Source of the DNA: an uncultured Atopobium sp.
GTDB taxonomy: Bacteria; Actinomycetota; Coriobacteriia; Coriobacteriales; Atopobiaceae
Assembly: GCA_937990665.1 (NCBI GenBank)
Contig: CALKRF010000014.1
Span: 1-7,661 of the forward strand
Direction: 5' to 3'
DNA: 7,661 bases
Part shown: piece by piece, positions 1-5,663 of the stretch
Numbering within the stretch: position 1 is the first letter of the stretch
How the letters are laid out: every line of letters starts with the position of its first letter
Notes under the pieces: model-generated
Seen by the model: the letters and a program-made list of their open reading frames with translations, nothing else
Told to the model about the DNA's origin: nothing
Databases searched by the model: none
Translations under genes and position numbers: made by a program

Positions 1-309
1 CCTACTTTCACGAACAGGGATGCGATCCGTACGTACACGACATGGATTGGAATCTTCTTCGGGATTTTCTATATCCCCGCCACGGGGCTCGCCGCAGCTG
101 GCACTCTTTTGATGGTATTTCCACTTTATGGAGCGTTTCTCACCGGCCTGGTTCTTTTGATTGTTGACCCGCCACAACGATGGCCACAACGGAGAGTGAG
201 AGCACTGTGGACACGACTCTTGTCAAGCGGGGCAGCAGCATTACTACTTGCTGTCACGAACTCGTTCTATCGCAGTACTGACACACACGAGATTTTCGTT
301 GGGGACTGA
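1..309 (+). CDS. C-terminal part of an unidentified multi-pass membrane protein (5' end outside the window)
   Basis: The frame is open from base 1 to a TGA at 307-309, about 102 codons, and has no stop upstream, so the gene most likely begins before the window. The first Met in frame (base 109) lies inside a hydrophobic segment and has no ribosome binding site, so it is probably internal. Hydrophobic stretches lie at about codons 15-32 (TTWIGIFFGIFYIPATG), 33-54 and 78-89, separated by an Arg-rich loop (QRWPQRRVRALWTR) that the positive-inside rule would place in the cytoplasm. I do not recognise the family. The same frame continues past the TGA for 37 codons with another transmembrane-like segment, so this copy may be truncated by a nonsense mutation. 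Coding is fairly certain; function is unknown. Confidence 0.55.
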   Translation, partial: PTFTNRDAIRTYTTWIGIFFGIFYIPATGLAAAGTLLMVFPLYGAFLTGLVLLIVDPPQRWPQRRVRALWTRLLSSGAAALLLAVTNSFYRSTDTHEIFVGD

Positions 310-423
310 CTGGGAAACCTGCTCTTCTGCGTAGGCGCTTGGGCACTTTATGCCGCAGTGGCTGGGGCCGCGTATCTTATGCGTGGCCCCAGCCACGAAG
401 CAGATGACAACCTCAGTAAATGA
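310..423 (+). pseudogene. In-frame continuation of the membrane protein after the TGA
   Basis: Directly after the TGA at 307-309 the same frame stays open for 37 codons to a second TGA at 421-423. It encodes a transmembrane-like helix (LGNLLFCVGAWALYAAVAG) and then a polar tail (RGPSHEADDNLSK), which is a typical end for a membrane protein. The simplest reading is a one-base TGG (Trp) to TGA change in an originally longer gene. The stop is followed by C, and UGA-C is known as a comparatively leaky context, so low-level readthrough is possible but not shown. A sequencing error is also possible. Confidence 0.45.
358..396. other. Strong hairpin: 18-bp stem, 3-nt loop
   Basis: The outer 12 bp pair perfectly (358-369 with 385-396). 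The next six pairs (370-375 with 379-384) include two G-U wobbles on the plus-strand RNA and leave the loop CTT. No T-tract follows on the plus strand, so it is not a classical intrinsic terminator. It lies inside the in-frame continuation of the membrane protein, 48 bases after the TGA. If the TGA is a true end, the hairpin could protect the mRNA 3' end; if the frame is coding, it is an unusually strong structure within a gene. Confidence 0.6.
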
Positions 424-568
424 ATTCAGCTAGAGCTTGACATGCTGCCTTCTTGGTTTTTCTGCCAGGCTCAACCCCCGAGTAGCCGTATGCTCCATTG
501 GAACCGTCTGTGAGAAGACCAACGTATCTGTCATCTAGTGGGTCATCAATTTGTACTTGTTCGGCAGA
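413..568 (-). pseudogene. Probable C-terminal remnant of an unidentified gene
   Basis: On the minus strand an open stretch of 51 codons runs from just after an in-frame TAA (569-571) to a TGA at 413-415. It has no ATG or GTG start and no ribosome binding site. The translation looks protein-like rather than random: an acidic part (QIDDPLDDRYVGLL), a Gly/Tyr-rich part (TDGSNGAYGYSG), then a basic amphipathic end (GRKTKKAACQALAEFIY). I do not recognise the family. It converges on the plus-strand membrane-protein frame, and the two stop codons overlap the opposite frame by a few bases. It is best read as the surviving end of a gene whose front was lost, perhaps when the region to its right was rearranged. 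Confidence 0.35.
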
Positions 569-608
569 TTATTGGGGATGGTCAAACCTTGAAGTCCGCT
601 GTGATTCT

Positions 609-646
609 AAAGCCCTTCTCGCCAAATGACGAGAAGGGCCTTGTCT
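609..646 (-). terminator. Hairpin terminator downstream of the large AT-rich gene (direct repeat, copy 1)
   Basis: The 10-bp stem GCCCTTCTCG (612-621) pairs perfectly with 630-639 around the 8-nt loop CCAAATGA. On the minus strand it lies 44 bases after the stop of the large gene and is followed by TTTAG, a weak U-tract. On the plus strand it is followed by a T-rich run, so it may work in both directions. It matches the hairpin at 3212-3249 at 35 of 38 positions, including most of the loop, which suggests shared descent rather than two independent terminators. Confidence 0.7.
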
Positions 647-683
647 TTATTTACTGATAATTTTTATAAACAAGATCTATCAC

Positions 684-3071
684 TTATTGATTGTCTTTAG
701 ATTTCTTGTTCTGTTCGTTCTGTATTTTCTCAAGAGCTTTTAAAAGTTCGTCTCGAGTTCTTACTAAATATTTATGGCATTTCTTTTGTATTTTTAACAT
801 CTGACGAGGACTAATCTCATCTTTTTTAGTTTCTGAATCTTTTTTCTTTTCATCAGCCGACTCATTGCCCAAAGATTCTATATCTGATTCTAGACGTACA
901 ATCTGATAATTAAGCGAATCAATGATGTCACTTACTGCAGAAGTGTCGTTATATCTTTTAAGAAGCACTTCTTCGCTAAAAGCGATTAATTTTGTGCATT
1001 CATTTAGAACGTACCCACCGTTCGTTGCAAAAGCCATTGTTACAGCTGTTGCCGCTCCGACACTTCCAACAGCTCCAAGTAAAACTCCGCCGCCAGCAAT
1101 GACCATAGCCCCACCGGCCATACCAGCACCACCAACAGCAAGTGCGCCACCTCCTAGGAAAGCCAAACTAGCGCTTGTAAGCGCAGCTCCCGACAACGCG
1201 GCAATTTCTGCACCTAATACGCCAGCAATTATTGGTGCGATGGCTGGAGCTGCATAAAATGCTATACCGCCACTTAAGACTACAATCGCTAGAGTGCCAG
1301 CCGCAATAGCCATATGTTTACCGAAAGTTTTATCTAATACTTTCTGTGCGTGATCTATATAGGTCCTTAGCTGTTCTAAATCATCACTGGTAACAACATT
1401 CTGTCTTTTGCAAAACACTTCTGTTAGATAATCAGACTGGATAGTTAAGCCCTTATAATCCTTGTCATTTTTATCATGCAAAGCAAAATATGGCTTAAAC
1501 ATCATTGCTTCCAAAGCTATTAAGAAAACCCAAGATGAGTCATTAGAATCGTCGATCGAACTCTTAAGAGAATCATAAAGAGTTGCTTCGTCCATTAAAT
1601 AATCTGTATCAACTTGATAGGAAAATTGCATCATCTCTGTGAACTTATTGGTCCACTCATTCAACCATTCAAGTTTTTTAGCAGCCCTTTTATCATGCTT
1701 TTCTTTTTCAATATCATAGAGAACAATTTGTCTGATAAGCGAATAAAGAATTTGAGCTTTCGCATCATCTAATTTTAAACAACTCAATTTTGAGACATCG
1801 AGTTCATACCTATCTTCAGCGGATTCTCCTCGCTCTAATTTCCTAGTATTTTGTATAGCTATAAAATCATTTCTGCATGCTATTACAAAAACCGCTATAC
1901 CCACGTAATTTATACGCAAAAAGAACTCTTCTGCGGTTTTCTCCCTGGGAGCAGCCATTACTCCAGCGGCTACTATATCGATTCCTGTAAATACTGCGCT
2001 CGATACAGTAATCATGCGTAAAACTGCAGGTGTATTCCATGGAAGAATATCTTCTGGAGCTATTCGACTCAAATCGCGGATACTTTGGATATTAAGATCT
2101 TTGATTTCCATTGTCAGTCTTCGACAAAAATAAAATCCTCTTACAACACATTGATTAATAATTACTGGAATTGCTTGTCTTGCAATTTCGCCAAGGATAC
2201 CAATTTCCATTCTTAAATCAAATGGAGCTTCTGTACCCTTAATAATTTTGCCAAGTGCATCTCTCTTAGCCAAAAATGTTCCATTAAACAACTTGGAGAT
2301 AAATTGTCTAAAATTACCCTTATCATTTGCTGAATTTTTGAAAATTGGTAGTGCTGATAGCTCTTTTATTAGAGAAACTATAGGACCAGGGATTCCCGTT
2401 CCTTTGCCAAATGTTCCACCAGAACCAGCCATGTCGCTAACCATATGGAAAAACCATTCAATAACACCAAATATTATTTTCTCCTGAATGTTTTTTCCAA
2501 TATATTGCTTATGAGATTCTGGAATGGGAACAACTAATAAGTTTCCTTCAGTGTCAGTTCCAATTGATAACTCAGTAAATTGAGTAAAAATAGATGCAGC
2601 ACATCCGCCGATGCTAAAGTGGTGAGAAAAATCACGAAAGTGATGTTGGCGCCCGCCTCCAAAATCATTTATATTTCCATCAGCAGCCATAGGATGACTA
2701 TTTTCTAAATAAGCTATTGCTTCTTTTAAGTTATCTCCTCTATAACCGTCGGCTTGAGCAATTTTCACTACAAAATTATTAACCTGCTTTGTTCCCCATT
2801 CACTAGCACGTTCAAGAGAAAACTTGTCTGTAAATACAACGTCAATTACTCCAGCAATTACTCCACTTGAAACAGCAACAATGTAGTCAAGTTTATCTGC
2901 CTCATTTACATGTGACTCCCATTCAATTTGTTCACAAAGTCGTTCTGGAACAGTGGGTGTATCTTCCTTAGAAAATAAATTTGTTCTTAAGCTTGATGGA
3001 GCAGGCAATAATCGCTGATTTGGAGTTACGATATTATAAAGAACAATTGGATTATCAATATTAGCGTCCAT
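684..3071 (-). CDS. Large unknown protein with His/Asp motifs, Gly/Ala-rich membrane region and coiled-coil tail
   Basis: The start is chosen at the second ATG (3071), giving about 795 aa. AAGGA at 3080-3084 is 8 nt from it but abuts the first ATG at 3080 (798 aa). Residues below are numbered from the longer form. A hydrophobic segment with an Asp lies at 64-84 (SSGVIAGVID). A His cluster, QHHFRDFSHH, lies at 145-154 and is followed by a hydrophobic stretch. HMVSD at 212-216 is an HxxxD motif followed by AGSGG and GTGIPGP. This D, H-cluster, HxxxD order resembles YdjM-like (PF04307) membrane-bound metal-dependent hydrolases; that is inference without alignment. The middle (about 320-580) is mixed, with several helices. 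Residues 590-686 are almost all Gly, Ala and hydrophobic residues with many GxxxG spacings, as in glycine-zipper membrane or pore-forming regions. Residues 712-795 form a charged, coiled-coil-like tail. No signal peptide is seen. The gene stands alone between terminators and is AT-rich, so it was probably acquired. A defence or toxin role is possible but unproven. Confidence 0.85.
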   Translation of the reverse strand: MDANIDNPIVLYNIVTPNQRLLPAPSSLRTNLFSKEDTPTVPERLCEQIEWESHVNEADKLDYIVAVSSGVIAGVIDVVFTDKFSLERASEWGTKQVNNFVVKIAQADGYRGDNLKEAIAYLENSHPMAADGNINDFGGGRQHHFRDFSHHFSIGGCAASIFTQFTELSIGTDTEGNLLVVPIPESHKQYIGKNIQEKIIFGVIEWFFHMVSDMAGSGGTFGKGTGIPGPIVSLIKELSALPIFKNSANDKGNFRQFISKLFNGTFLAKRDALGKIIKGTEAPFDLRMEIGILGEIARQAIPVIINQCVVRGFYFCRRLTMEIKDLNIQSIRDLSRIAPEDILPWNTPAVLRMITVSSAVFTGIDIVAAGVMAAPREKTAEEFFLRINYVGIAVFVIACRNDFIAIQNTRKLERGESAEDRYELDVSKLSCLKLDDAKAQILYSLIRQIVLYDIEKEKHDKRAAKKLEWLNEWTNKFTEMMQFSYQVDTDYLMDEATLYDSLKSSIDDSNDSSWVFLIALEAMMFKPYFALHDKNDKDYKGLTIQSDYLTEVFCKRQNVVTSDDLEQLRTYIDHAQKVLDKTFGKHMAIAAGTLAIVVLSGGIAFYAAPAIAPIIAGVLGAEIAALSGAALTSASLAFLGGGALAVGGAGMAGGAMVIAGGGVLLGAVGSVGAATAVTMAFATNGGYVLNECTKLIAFSEEVLLKRYNDTSAVSDIIDSLNYQIVRLESDIESLGNESADEKKKDSETKKDEISPRQMLKIQKKCHKYLVRTRDELLKALEKIQNEQNKKSKDNQ

Positions 3072-3079
3072 TAGTACCA

Positions 3080-3084
3080 TCCTT
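3080..3084 (-). promoter_or_regulatory. Ribosome binding site that favours the second ATG of the large gene
   Basis: On the minus strand AAGGA (3084 to 3080) overlaps the first base of the upstream ATG (3080-3078), which leaves no usable spacing. The second ATG (3071-3069) lies 8 nt downstream, which is near ideal. Translation therefore most likely starts at 3071, giving a protein three residues shorter. Confidence 0.6.
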
Positions 3085-3096
3085 AATTGATAAAGA

Positions 3097-3124
3097 ATTA
3101 AACCAAATCAACACTGCAAAGCAA
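3097..3124 (-). promoter_or_regulatory. Possible promoter of the large AT-rich gene
   Basis: On the minus strand TTTAAT (3102-3097, 5 of 6 to the TATAAT consensus) is preceded at 16 nt by TTGCTT (3124-3119, 3 of 6 to TTGACA). Transcription would start near 3090, giving a leader of about 20 nt that contains the ribosome binding site. The -35 match is weak and the whole region is AT-rich, so other placements are possible. Confidence 0.3.
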
Positions 3125-3209
3125 AATAAACTAAATCGATTTCCTTTAATAGTAATACTCAGGAATACTAATCTACAGCTGATTTACTAACAGATTAAAA
3201 CTTGCAAGC

Positions 3210-3249
3210 AAAAAGCCCTTCTCGCCAGATGACGAGAAGGGCTTTGTTT
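3210..3249 (-). terminator. Intrinsic terminator of the PTS-transketolase operon (direct repeat, copy 2)
   Basis: A perfect 13-bp stem (3212-3224 with 3233-3245; core GCCCTTCTCG) closes the 8-nt loop CCAGATGA. Read on the minus strand, the hairpin is followed by five consecutive T (3214-3210). This is the stronger of the two copies and lies about 100 bases after the transketolase C-terminal subunit stop, so it should end the operon. Because the A-rich left arm mirrors the T-rich right arm, it may also work on the plus strand (TTTGTTTG follows). Confidence 0.85.
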
Positions 3250-3346
3250 GTGTGACGGTAATATGCGCTGTTGAGACGCACTGACACGCGACGGACGCGC
3301 TGCCGTGCGACGGGCGCACGGTGACGTACGCCAGAGCTCGAAGAAC
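3250..3346 (-). other. GC-rich spacer with repeated GCGACGG motif and a 7-bp hairpin
   Basis: Between the operon terminator and the stop of the last gene lie about 97 bases rich in CG steps. GCGACGG occurs twice (near 3288 and 3307). CCGTGCG (3303-3309) pairs perfectly with CGCACGG (3315-3321) around a 5-nt loop, and can extend by G-U pairs. No open frame of note is present. It may stabilise the 3' end of the mRNA, but its function is unknown. Confidence 0.4.
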
Positions 3347-4288
3347 TTACTTCAAGAAATCCTTAACGGATGCGAGAACGCTTGGGGTATCCAGGCCGTA
3401 CTTAGCAAGAACCTGAAGTGCAGGTCCGGACTCGCCATAGGTATCCTGAACACCAATAACCTTAACGGGAACAGGAGCGTTCTCTGCAAGAGCCTGGCAA
3501 ACCGCACTGCCCAGACCGCCGATAACGGAGTGCTCCTCAATAGTCACAACCTTGCCGGTCTTTGCTGCAGAAGCGGTAATCAGCTCAGTATCCAGAGGTT
3601 TGATGGTGTGAATATTGATAACCTCGGCGTTGACACCCTCTGCTGCTAGCTGCTCTGCAACCTCAAGAGCCACAGGAACCATAAGTCCGCAAGCTACCAG
3701 CGTAACGTCAGCACCCTCCTTAAGGACAATGCCCTTGCCAAGTTCGAAGTGGTAGTCAGGGTTGGTATTGAACACGGGAACAGGAAGGCGGCCAAAGCGC
3801 ATGTAGACAGGGCCGTCATGGTCGTAAGCGGCCTTAACAGCGGCCTCAGCCTCAACAGCGTCGGATGGAATAATAACCGTCATACCAGGAATGGTACGCA
3901 TAACAGCAATATCCTCATTGCACTGGTGAGTAGCGCCATCCTCTCCTACCGAGAGGCCTCCGTGGGTAGCGCCAATCTTGACGTTTAGGTGAGGATAGCC
4001 AACCGAATTTCTGATCTGCTCAAACGCGCGGCCAGACGTGAACATTGCAAACGAAGTTGCAAAGACCTTGTGACCAGTAGCTGCGACGCCAGCTGCCATA
4101 CCAATCATGTTGGCCTCAGCAATGCCGCAGTCCACAAAACGATCAGGATACTCCTCACCATACTTGCCGGAGCGAGTAGCCTCTGCCAAGTCGGCATCAA
4201 AGACGAGAAGATCGTCGTGCTCTTTACCAAGATCTACCAGGGCTTTTCCGTATGCCTCTCTGGTGGCAATTTTCTGTACGTCTGCCAT
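3347..4288 (-). CDS. Transketolase, C-terminal subunit
   Basis: The protein is 313 aa and forms the pyrimidine-binding and C-terminal half of a split transketolase, which transfers two-carbon ketol units between pentose-phosphate-pathway sugars in the cytoplasm. ATG at 4288 is chosen over the in-frame ATG seven codons upstream: GAGGTGG lies just before it, and the previous gene stops one base away, so the two are translationally coupled. The Pyr domain (about 5-165) carries GIAEAN at 55-60; E58 is the likely catalytic Glu that activates ThDP. It also has the conserved ATHGG (107-111), GEDGATHQ (115-122) and PSDAVEAEAA (141-150). The C-terminal domain (about 185-313) has the typical EEHSVIGGLGSAV segment at 251-263. 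Length matches split transketolase C subunits (about 310 aa). The deoxyxylulose-phosphate synthase family shares these folds, but the split form and neighbour make transketolase much more likely. Confidence 0.93.
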   Translation of the reverse strand: MADVQKIATREAYGKALVDLGKEHDDLLVFDADLAEATRSGKYGEEYPDRFVDCGIAEANMIGMAAGVAATGHKVFATSFAMFTSGRAFEQIRNSVGYPHLNVKIGATHGGLSVGEDGATHQCNEDIAVMRTIPGMTVIIPSDAVEAEAAVKAAYDHDGPVYMRFGRLPVPVFNTNPDYHFELGKGIVLKEGADVTLVACGLMVPVALEVAEQLAAEGVNAEVINIHTIKPLDTELITASAAKTGKVVTIEEHSVIGGLGSAVCQALAENAPVPVKVIGVQDTYGESGPALQVLAKYGLDTPSVLASVKDFLK

Positions 4289-4289
4289 G

Positions 4290-5111
4290 TTATGCCACCT
4301 CTCCCTCAAGCTCTTTCATAGCCTGCTCGTATTGCTCCTGGTTAGGAGCCTTGCCGTGCCAACCTACCTGGTTCTCCATGAAGGAGACGCCCTTGCCCTT
4401 TACGGTGTGGGCAATGATAACGGTTGGCTGACCCTTGACGGTGCGAGCCTCAGCAAATGCAGCAGCAAGCTGGTCAAAGTCGTGTCCATCAGCCACATCA
4501 ATAACGTGGAATTTGAACGCCTTGAACTTCTCGTCAATTGGGTTTGGTGTGTTGATCTGATCAAGCGAGCCGTCAAGCTGCAGGTTATTGTTGTCAACAA
4601 TAAGCGTGAGGTCATCAAGCTGGTGGTTGCCGGCGAACATGGCAGCCTCCCAGACCTGGCCCTCTTCAATCTCGCCGTCACCCAAGAGCGCGTAGACGCG
4701 GTAGTCCTTGTTGAACTTCTTACCGGCCAGCGCCATGCCAACAGCGGTGGAAACGCCCTGACCCAGGGAGCCGGTACTCATGTCAACGCCAGGTGTGTCG
4801 TTCATGTTTGGGTGACCCTGAAGGCGCGAGTTGAGCGCGCGGAAAGTCTTAAGCTCCTCCTTGGGGAAGAAACCACGCTCAGCCAAAACGCCGTAAAGTG
4901 CAGGAGTAACGTGACCCTTTGAAAGCACAAAGCGATCCCTGCAGGGGCAGTTTGGCTTGGTGGGGTCTACGTGCATCTCCTTGAAGTAGAGATACGTCAG
5001 GATTTCTGTTGCAGAAAGCGAGCCACCGGGGTGACCGGATTTGGCCGTAAAGACCTGCGTGAGAATGCTTTTGCGCACCTCACGAGCAACCTGTTTAAGG
5101 TCGACGTCCAT
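4290..5111 (-). CDS. Transketolase, N-terminal subunit (ThDP-binding)
   Basis: The protein is 273 aa and is the ThDP/Mg-binding half of the split transketolase, expected to pair with the subunit encoded one base downstream. ATG at 5111 is chosen because AAAGGA lies 6 nt before it; an ATG 17 codons upstream has no such site and adds a non-conserved extension. Family motifs are all present: SGHPGGSLS at 25-33, SKGHVTPALY at 64-73, LQGHPN at 97-102, TGSLGQG at 113-119, and the ThDP motif starting GDGEIEEGQVWEA at 144-156 and ending DNNN at 173-176. The His residues in these motifs (H27, H67, H100) correspond to the conserved active-site and phosphate-binding histidines of the family. It follows the PTS IIB gene by 80 nt, which suggests that the imported sugar phosphate feeds into the non-oxidative pentose phosphate pathway. 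Confidence 0.93.
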   Translation of the reverse strand: MDVDLKQVAREVRKSILTQVFTAKSGHPGGSLSATEILTYLYFKEMHVDPTKPNCPCRDRFVLSKGHVTPALYGVLAERGFFPKEELKTFRALNSRLQGHPNMNDTPGVDMSTGSLGQGVSTAVGMALAGKKFNKDYRVYALLGDGEIEEGQVWEAAMFAGNHQLDDLTLIVDNNNLQLDGSLDQINTPNPIDEKFKAFKFHVIDVADGHDFDQLAAAFAEARTVKGQPTVIIAHTVKGKGVSFMENQVGWHGKAPNQEQYEQAMKELEGEVA

Positions 5112-5153
5112 GTAATTTCCTTTCACGTATTGCGTGCGAGAAACGCAGCAGGT

Positions 5154-5172
5154 CGGCACCACGCGCGTGCCG
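5154..5172. other. Small hairpin between IIB and the transketolase N subunit
   Basis: CGGCAC (5154-5159) pairs perfectly with GTGCCG (5167-5172) around a 7-nt loop. No T-tract follows on the minus strand, so it is not a terminator. It lies in the 80-nt spacer upstream of the transketolase ribosome binding site and could act as an mRNA processing or stability element. Confidence 0.4.
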
Positions 5173-5191
5173 GAGCTGCGTGCGGATGTGC

Positions 5192-5476
5192 TTACAGACC
5201 GAACTTCTCGGTAAGCTTTTCCTTCATTTCATCCTTATCAAGGATGTTGGAGAGGACGATCTTCTCGTCTTCTGGAATATCGGCAATGAAATCCTCGAGG
5301 TCGCGAGCAACAATAAAGAGGTCAGCTGCGCCAGGAGTAACGTCAGAAACGGTTGAATGCTCAACCTCAACGCCGCTTACGCCCAGCTCGTTCAGGACGT
5401 CCTGGATCTGCATCTCAACCATAAGGCTGGAGCCAAGTCCACTTCCGCAACAACAAAGAATCTTCTGGATAGCCAT
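5192..5476 (-). CDS. PTS system IIB component, ascorbate/galactitol-type phosphocysteine protein
   Basis: The protein is 94 aa, the normal size of a free-standing UlaB/SgaB-type IIB. It carries phosphate on a Cys and hands it to the sugar bound by the IIC permease. The P-loop-like active site CCCGSGLGSS (8-17) follows the first beta strand; C10, directly before GSGLGSS, is the likely phosphorylated residue. The rest fits the Rossmann-like IIB fold, with ADLFIVARDL (51-60) and VLSNILD (74-80) as later strand and helix segments. ATG at 5476 is chosen because AAAGGGG lies 5 nt upstream, and the 22 residues encoded before it are not family-like. It lies 172 nt downstream of the IIC gene. The substrate cannot be read from the sequence. 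C8 and C9 beside the active Cys are unusual-looking. Confidence 0.9.
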   Translation of the reverse strand: MAIQKILCCCGSGLGSSLMVEMQIQDVLNELGVSGVEVEHSTVSDVTPGAADLFIVARDLEDFIADIPEDEKIVLSNILDKDEMKEKLTEKFGL

Positions 5477-5525
5477 AAGAACCCCTTTCAATTTGCCACG
5501 TACAATATGAGGGTTTACGTGGGTT

Positions 5526-5560
5526 AAAAAGTCGGACCCCATCCAAGGACGAAGCCCGAC
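5526..5560 (-). terminator. Probable partial terminator (attenuator) between PTS IIC and IIB
   Basis: On the minus-strand RNA 5560-5548 can pair with 5543-5531: 13 pairs, several of them G-U, with GTCGG/CCGAC at the base and a CUUG tetraloop. It is followed immediately by five U (5530-5526). The G-U pairs become A-C mismatches on the plus strand, so the structure is specific to the operon transcript. Placed inside the operon, it would lower expression of IIB and transketolase relative to IIC, or be a regulated stop. The weak central pairs suggest incomplete termination. Confidence 0.6.
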
Positions 5561-5568
5561 CTAGATAT

Positions 5569-5633
5569 CTAAATTCTACTCGCAATTTCTGCAGCCTCTT
5601 TGATGTTTAACTGCAAATCTGTGAGCGGATTTT
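5569..5633 (-). other. Short protein-like open stretch between IIC and IIB
   Basis: In a frame different from that of IIC, about 22 codons end at a TAG (5569-5571). The translation includes NPLTDLQLNIKEAA and ends EIASRI, which looks like an amphipathic protein terminus. There is no start codon or ribosome binding site, and the frame runs back into the end of the IIC gene. It may be the tail of a lost gene, for example one that once lay between IIC and IIB, or pure chance. The family is not recognised. Confidence 0.2.
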
Positions 5634-5663
5634 CTACTCGGCCTTCTTCTACTCGGCCTTCTT
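5634..5663. repeat. 15-bp perfect tandem duplication across the IIC stop codon
   Basis: The unit CTACTCGGCCTTCTT occurs at 5634-5648 and again at 5649-5663. On the minus strand each copy encodes KKAE followed by TAG, so the stop codon and last four residues of IIC are present twice. The upstream copy ends the protein; the second lies just downstream in the same frame. Readthrough would add only KKAE before another TAG. Confidence 0.9.

Larger units (their letters stand above)
609..3249 (-). other. Putative accessory cassette: one AT-rich gene between direct terminator repeats
   Basis: The large unknown gene, its promoter region and a terminator sit between two 38-bp repeats in the same orientation (609-646 and 3212-3249; differences at 625/3228, 640/3243 and 645/3248). 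Flanking bases outside the repeats do not match. The interior is visibly AT-richer (about 35-40% GC by eye on sampled lines) than the operon to the right (about 50% or more). This layout fits acquisition of a gene-plus-terminator unit next to the terminator of the transketolase operon. No integrase, transposase or tRNA target is present in the window. Confidence 0.45.

Noticed and set aside
922..1257. Plus-strand 111-codon Ala/Pro-rich open frame
   Set aside because: It is the antisense of the Gly/Ala-rich membrane region of the large minus-strand gene, whose GC-rich codons suppress stops on the other strand. It has no ribosome binding site.
609..3249. CRISPR repeats, because two similar 38-bp units with partial dyad symmetry are present
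   Set aside because: Only two copies occur, about 2.6 kb apart, with no regular spacers. They behave as terminator hairpins.
4107..4922. Plus-strand 271-codon open frame opposite the transketolase genes
   Set aside because: It spans the junction of two clearly conserved minus-strand genes, its translation matches no family, and no ribosome binding site precedes it.
3347..5111. Frameshifted single transketolase rather than two subunits
   Set aside because: Each part has its own ribosome binding site and start, the stop and start are one base apart, and both lengths match the well-known split transketolases.
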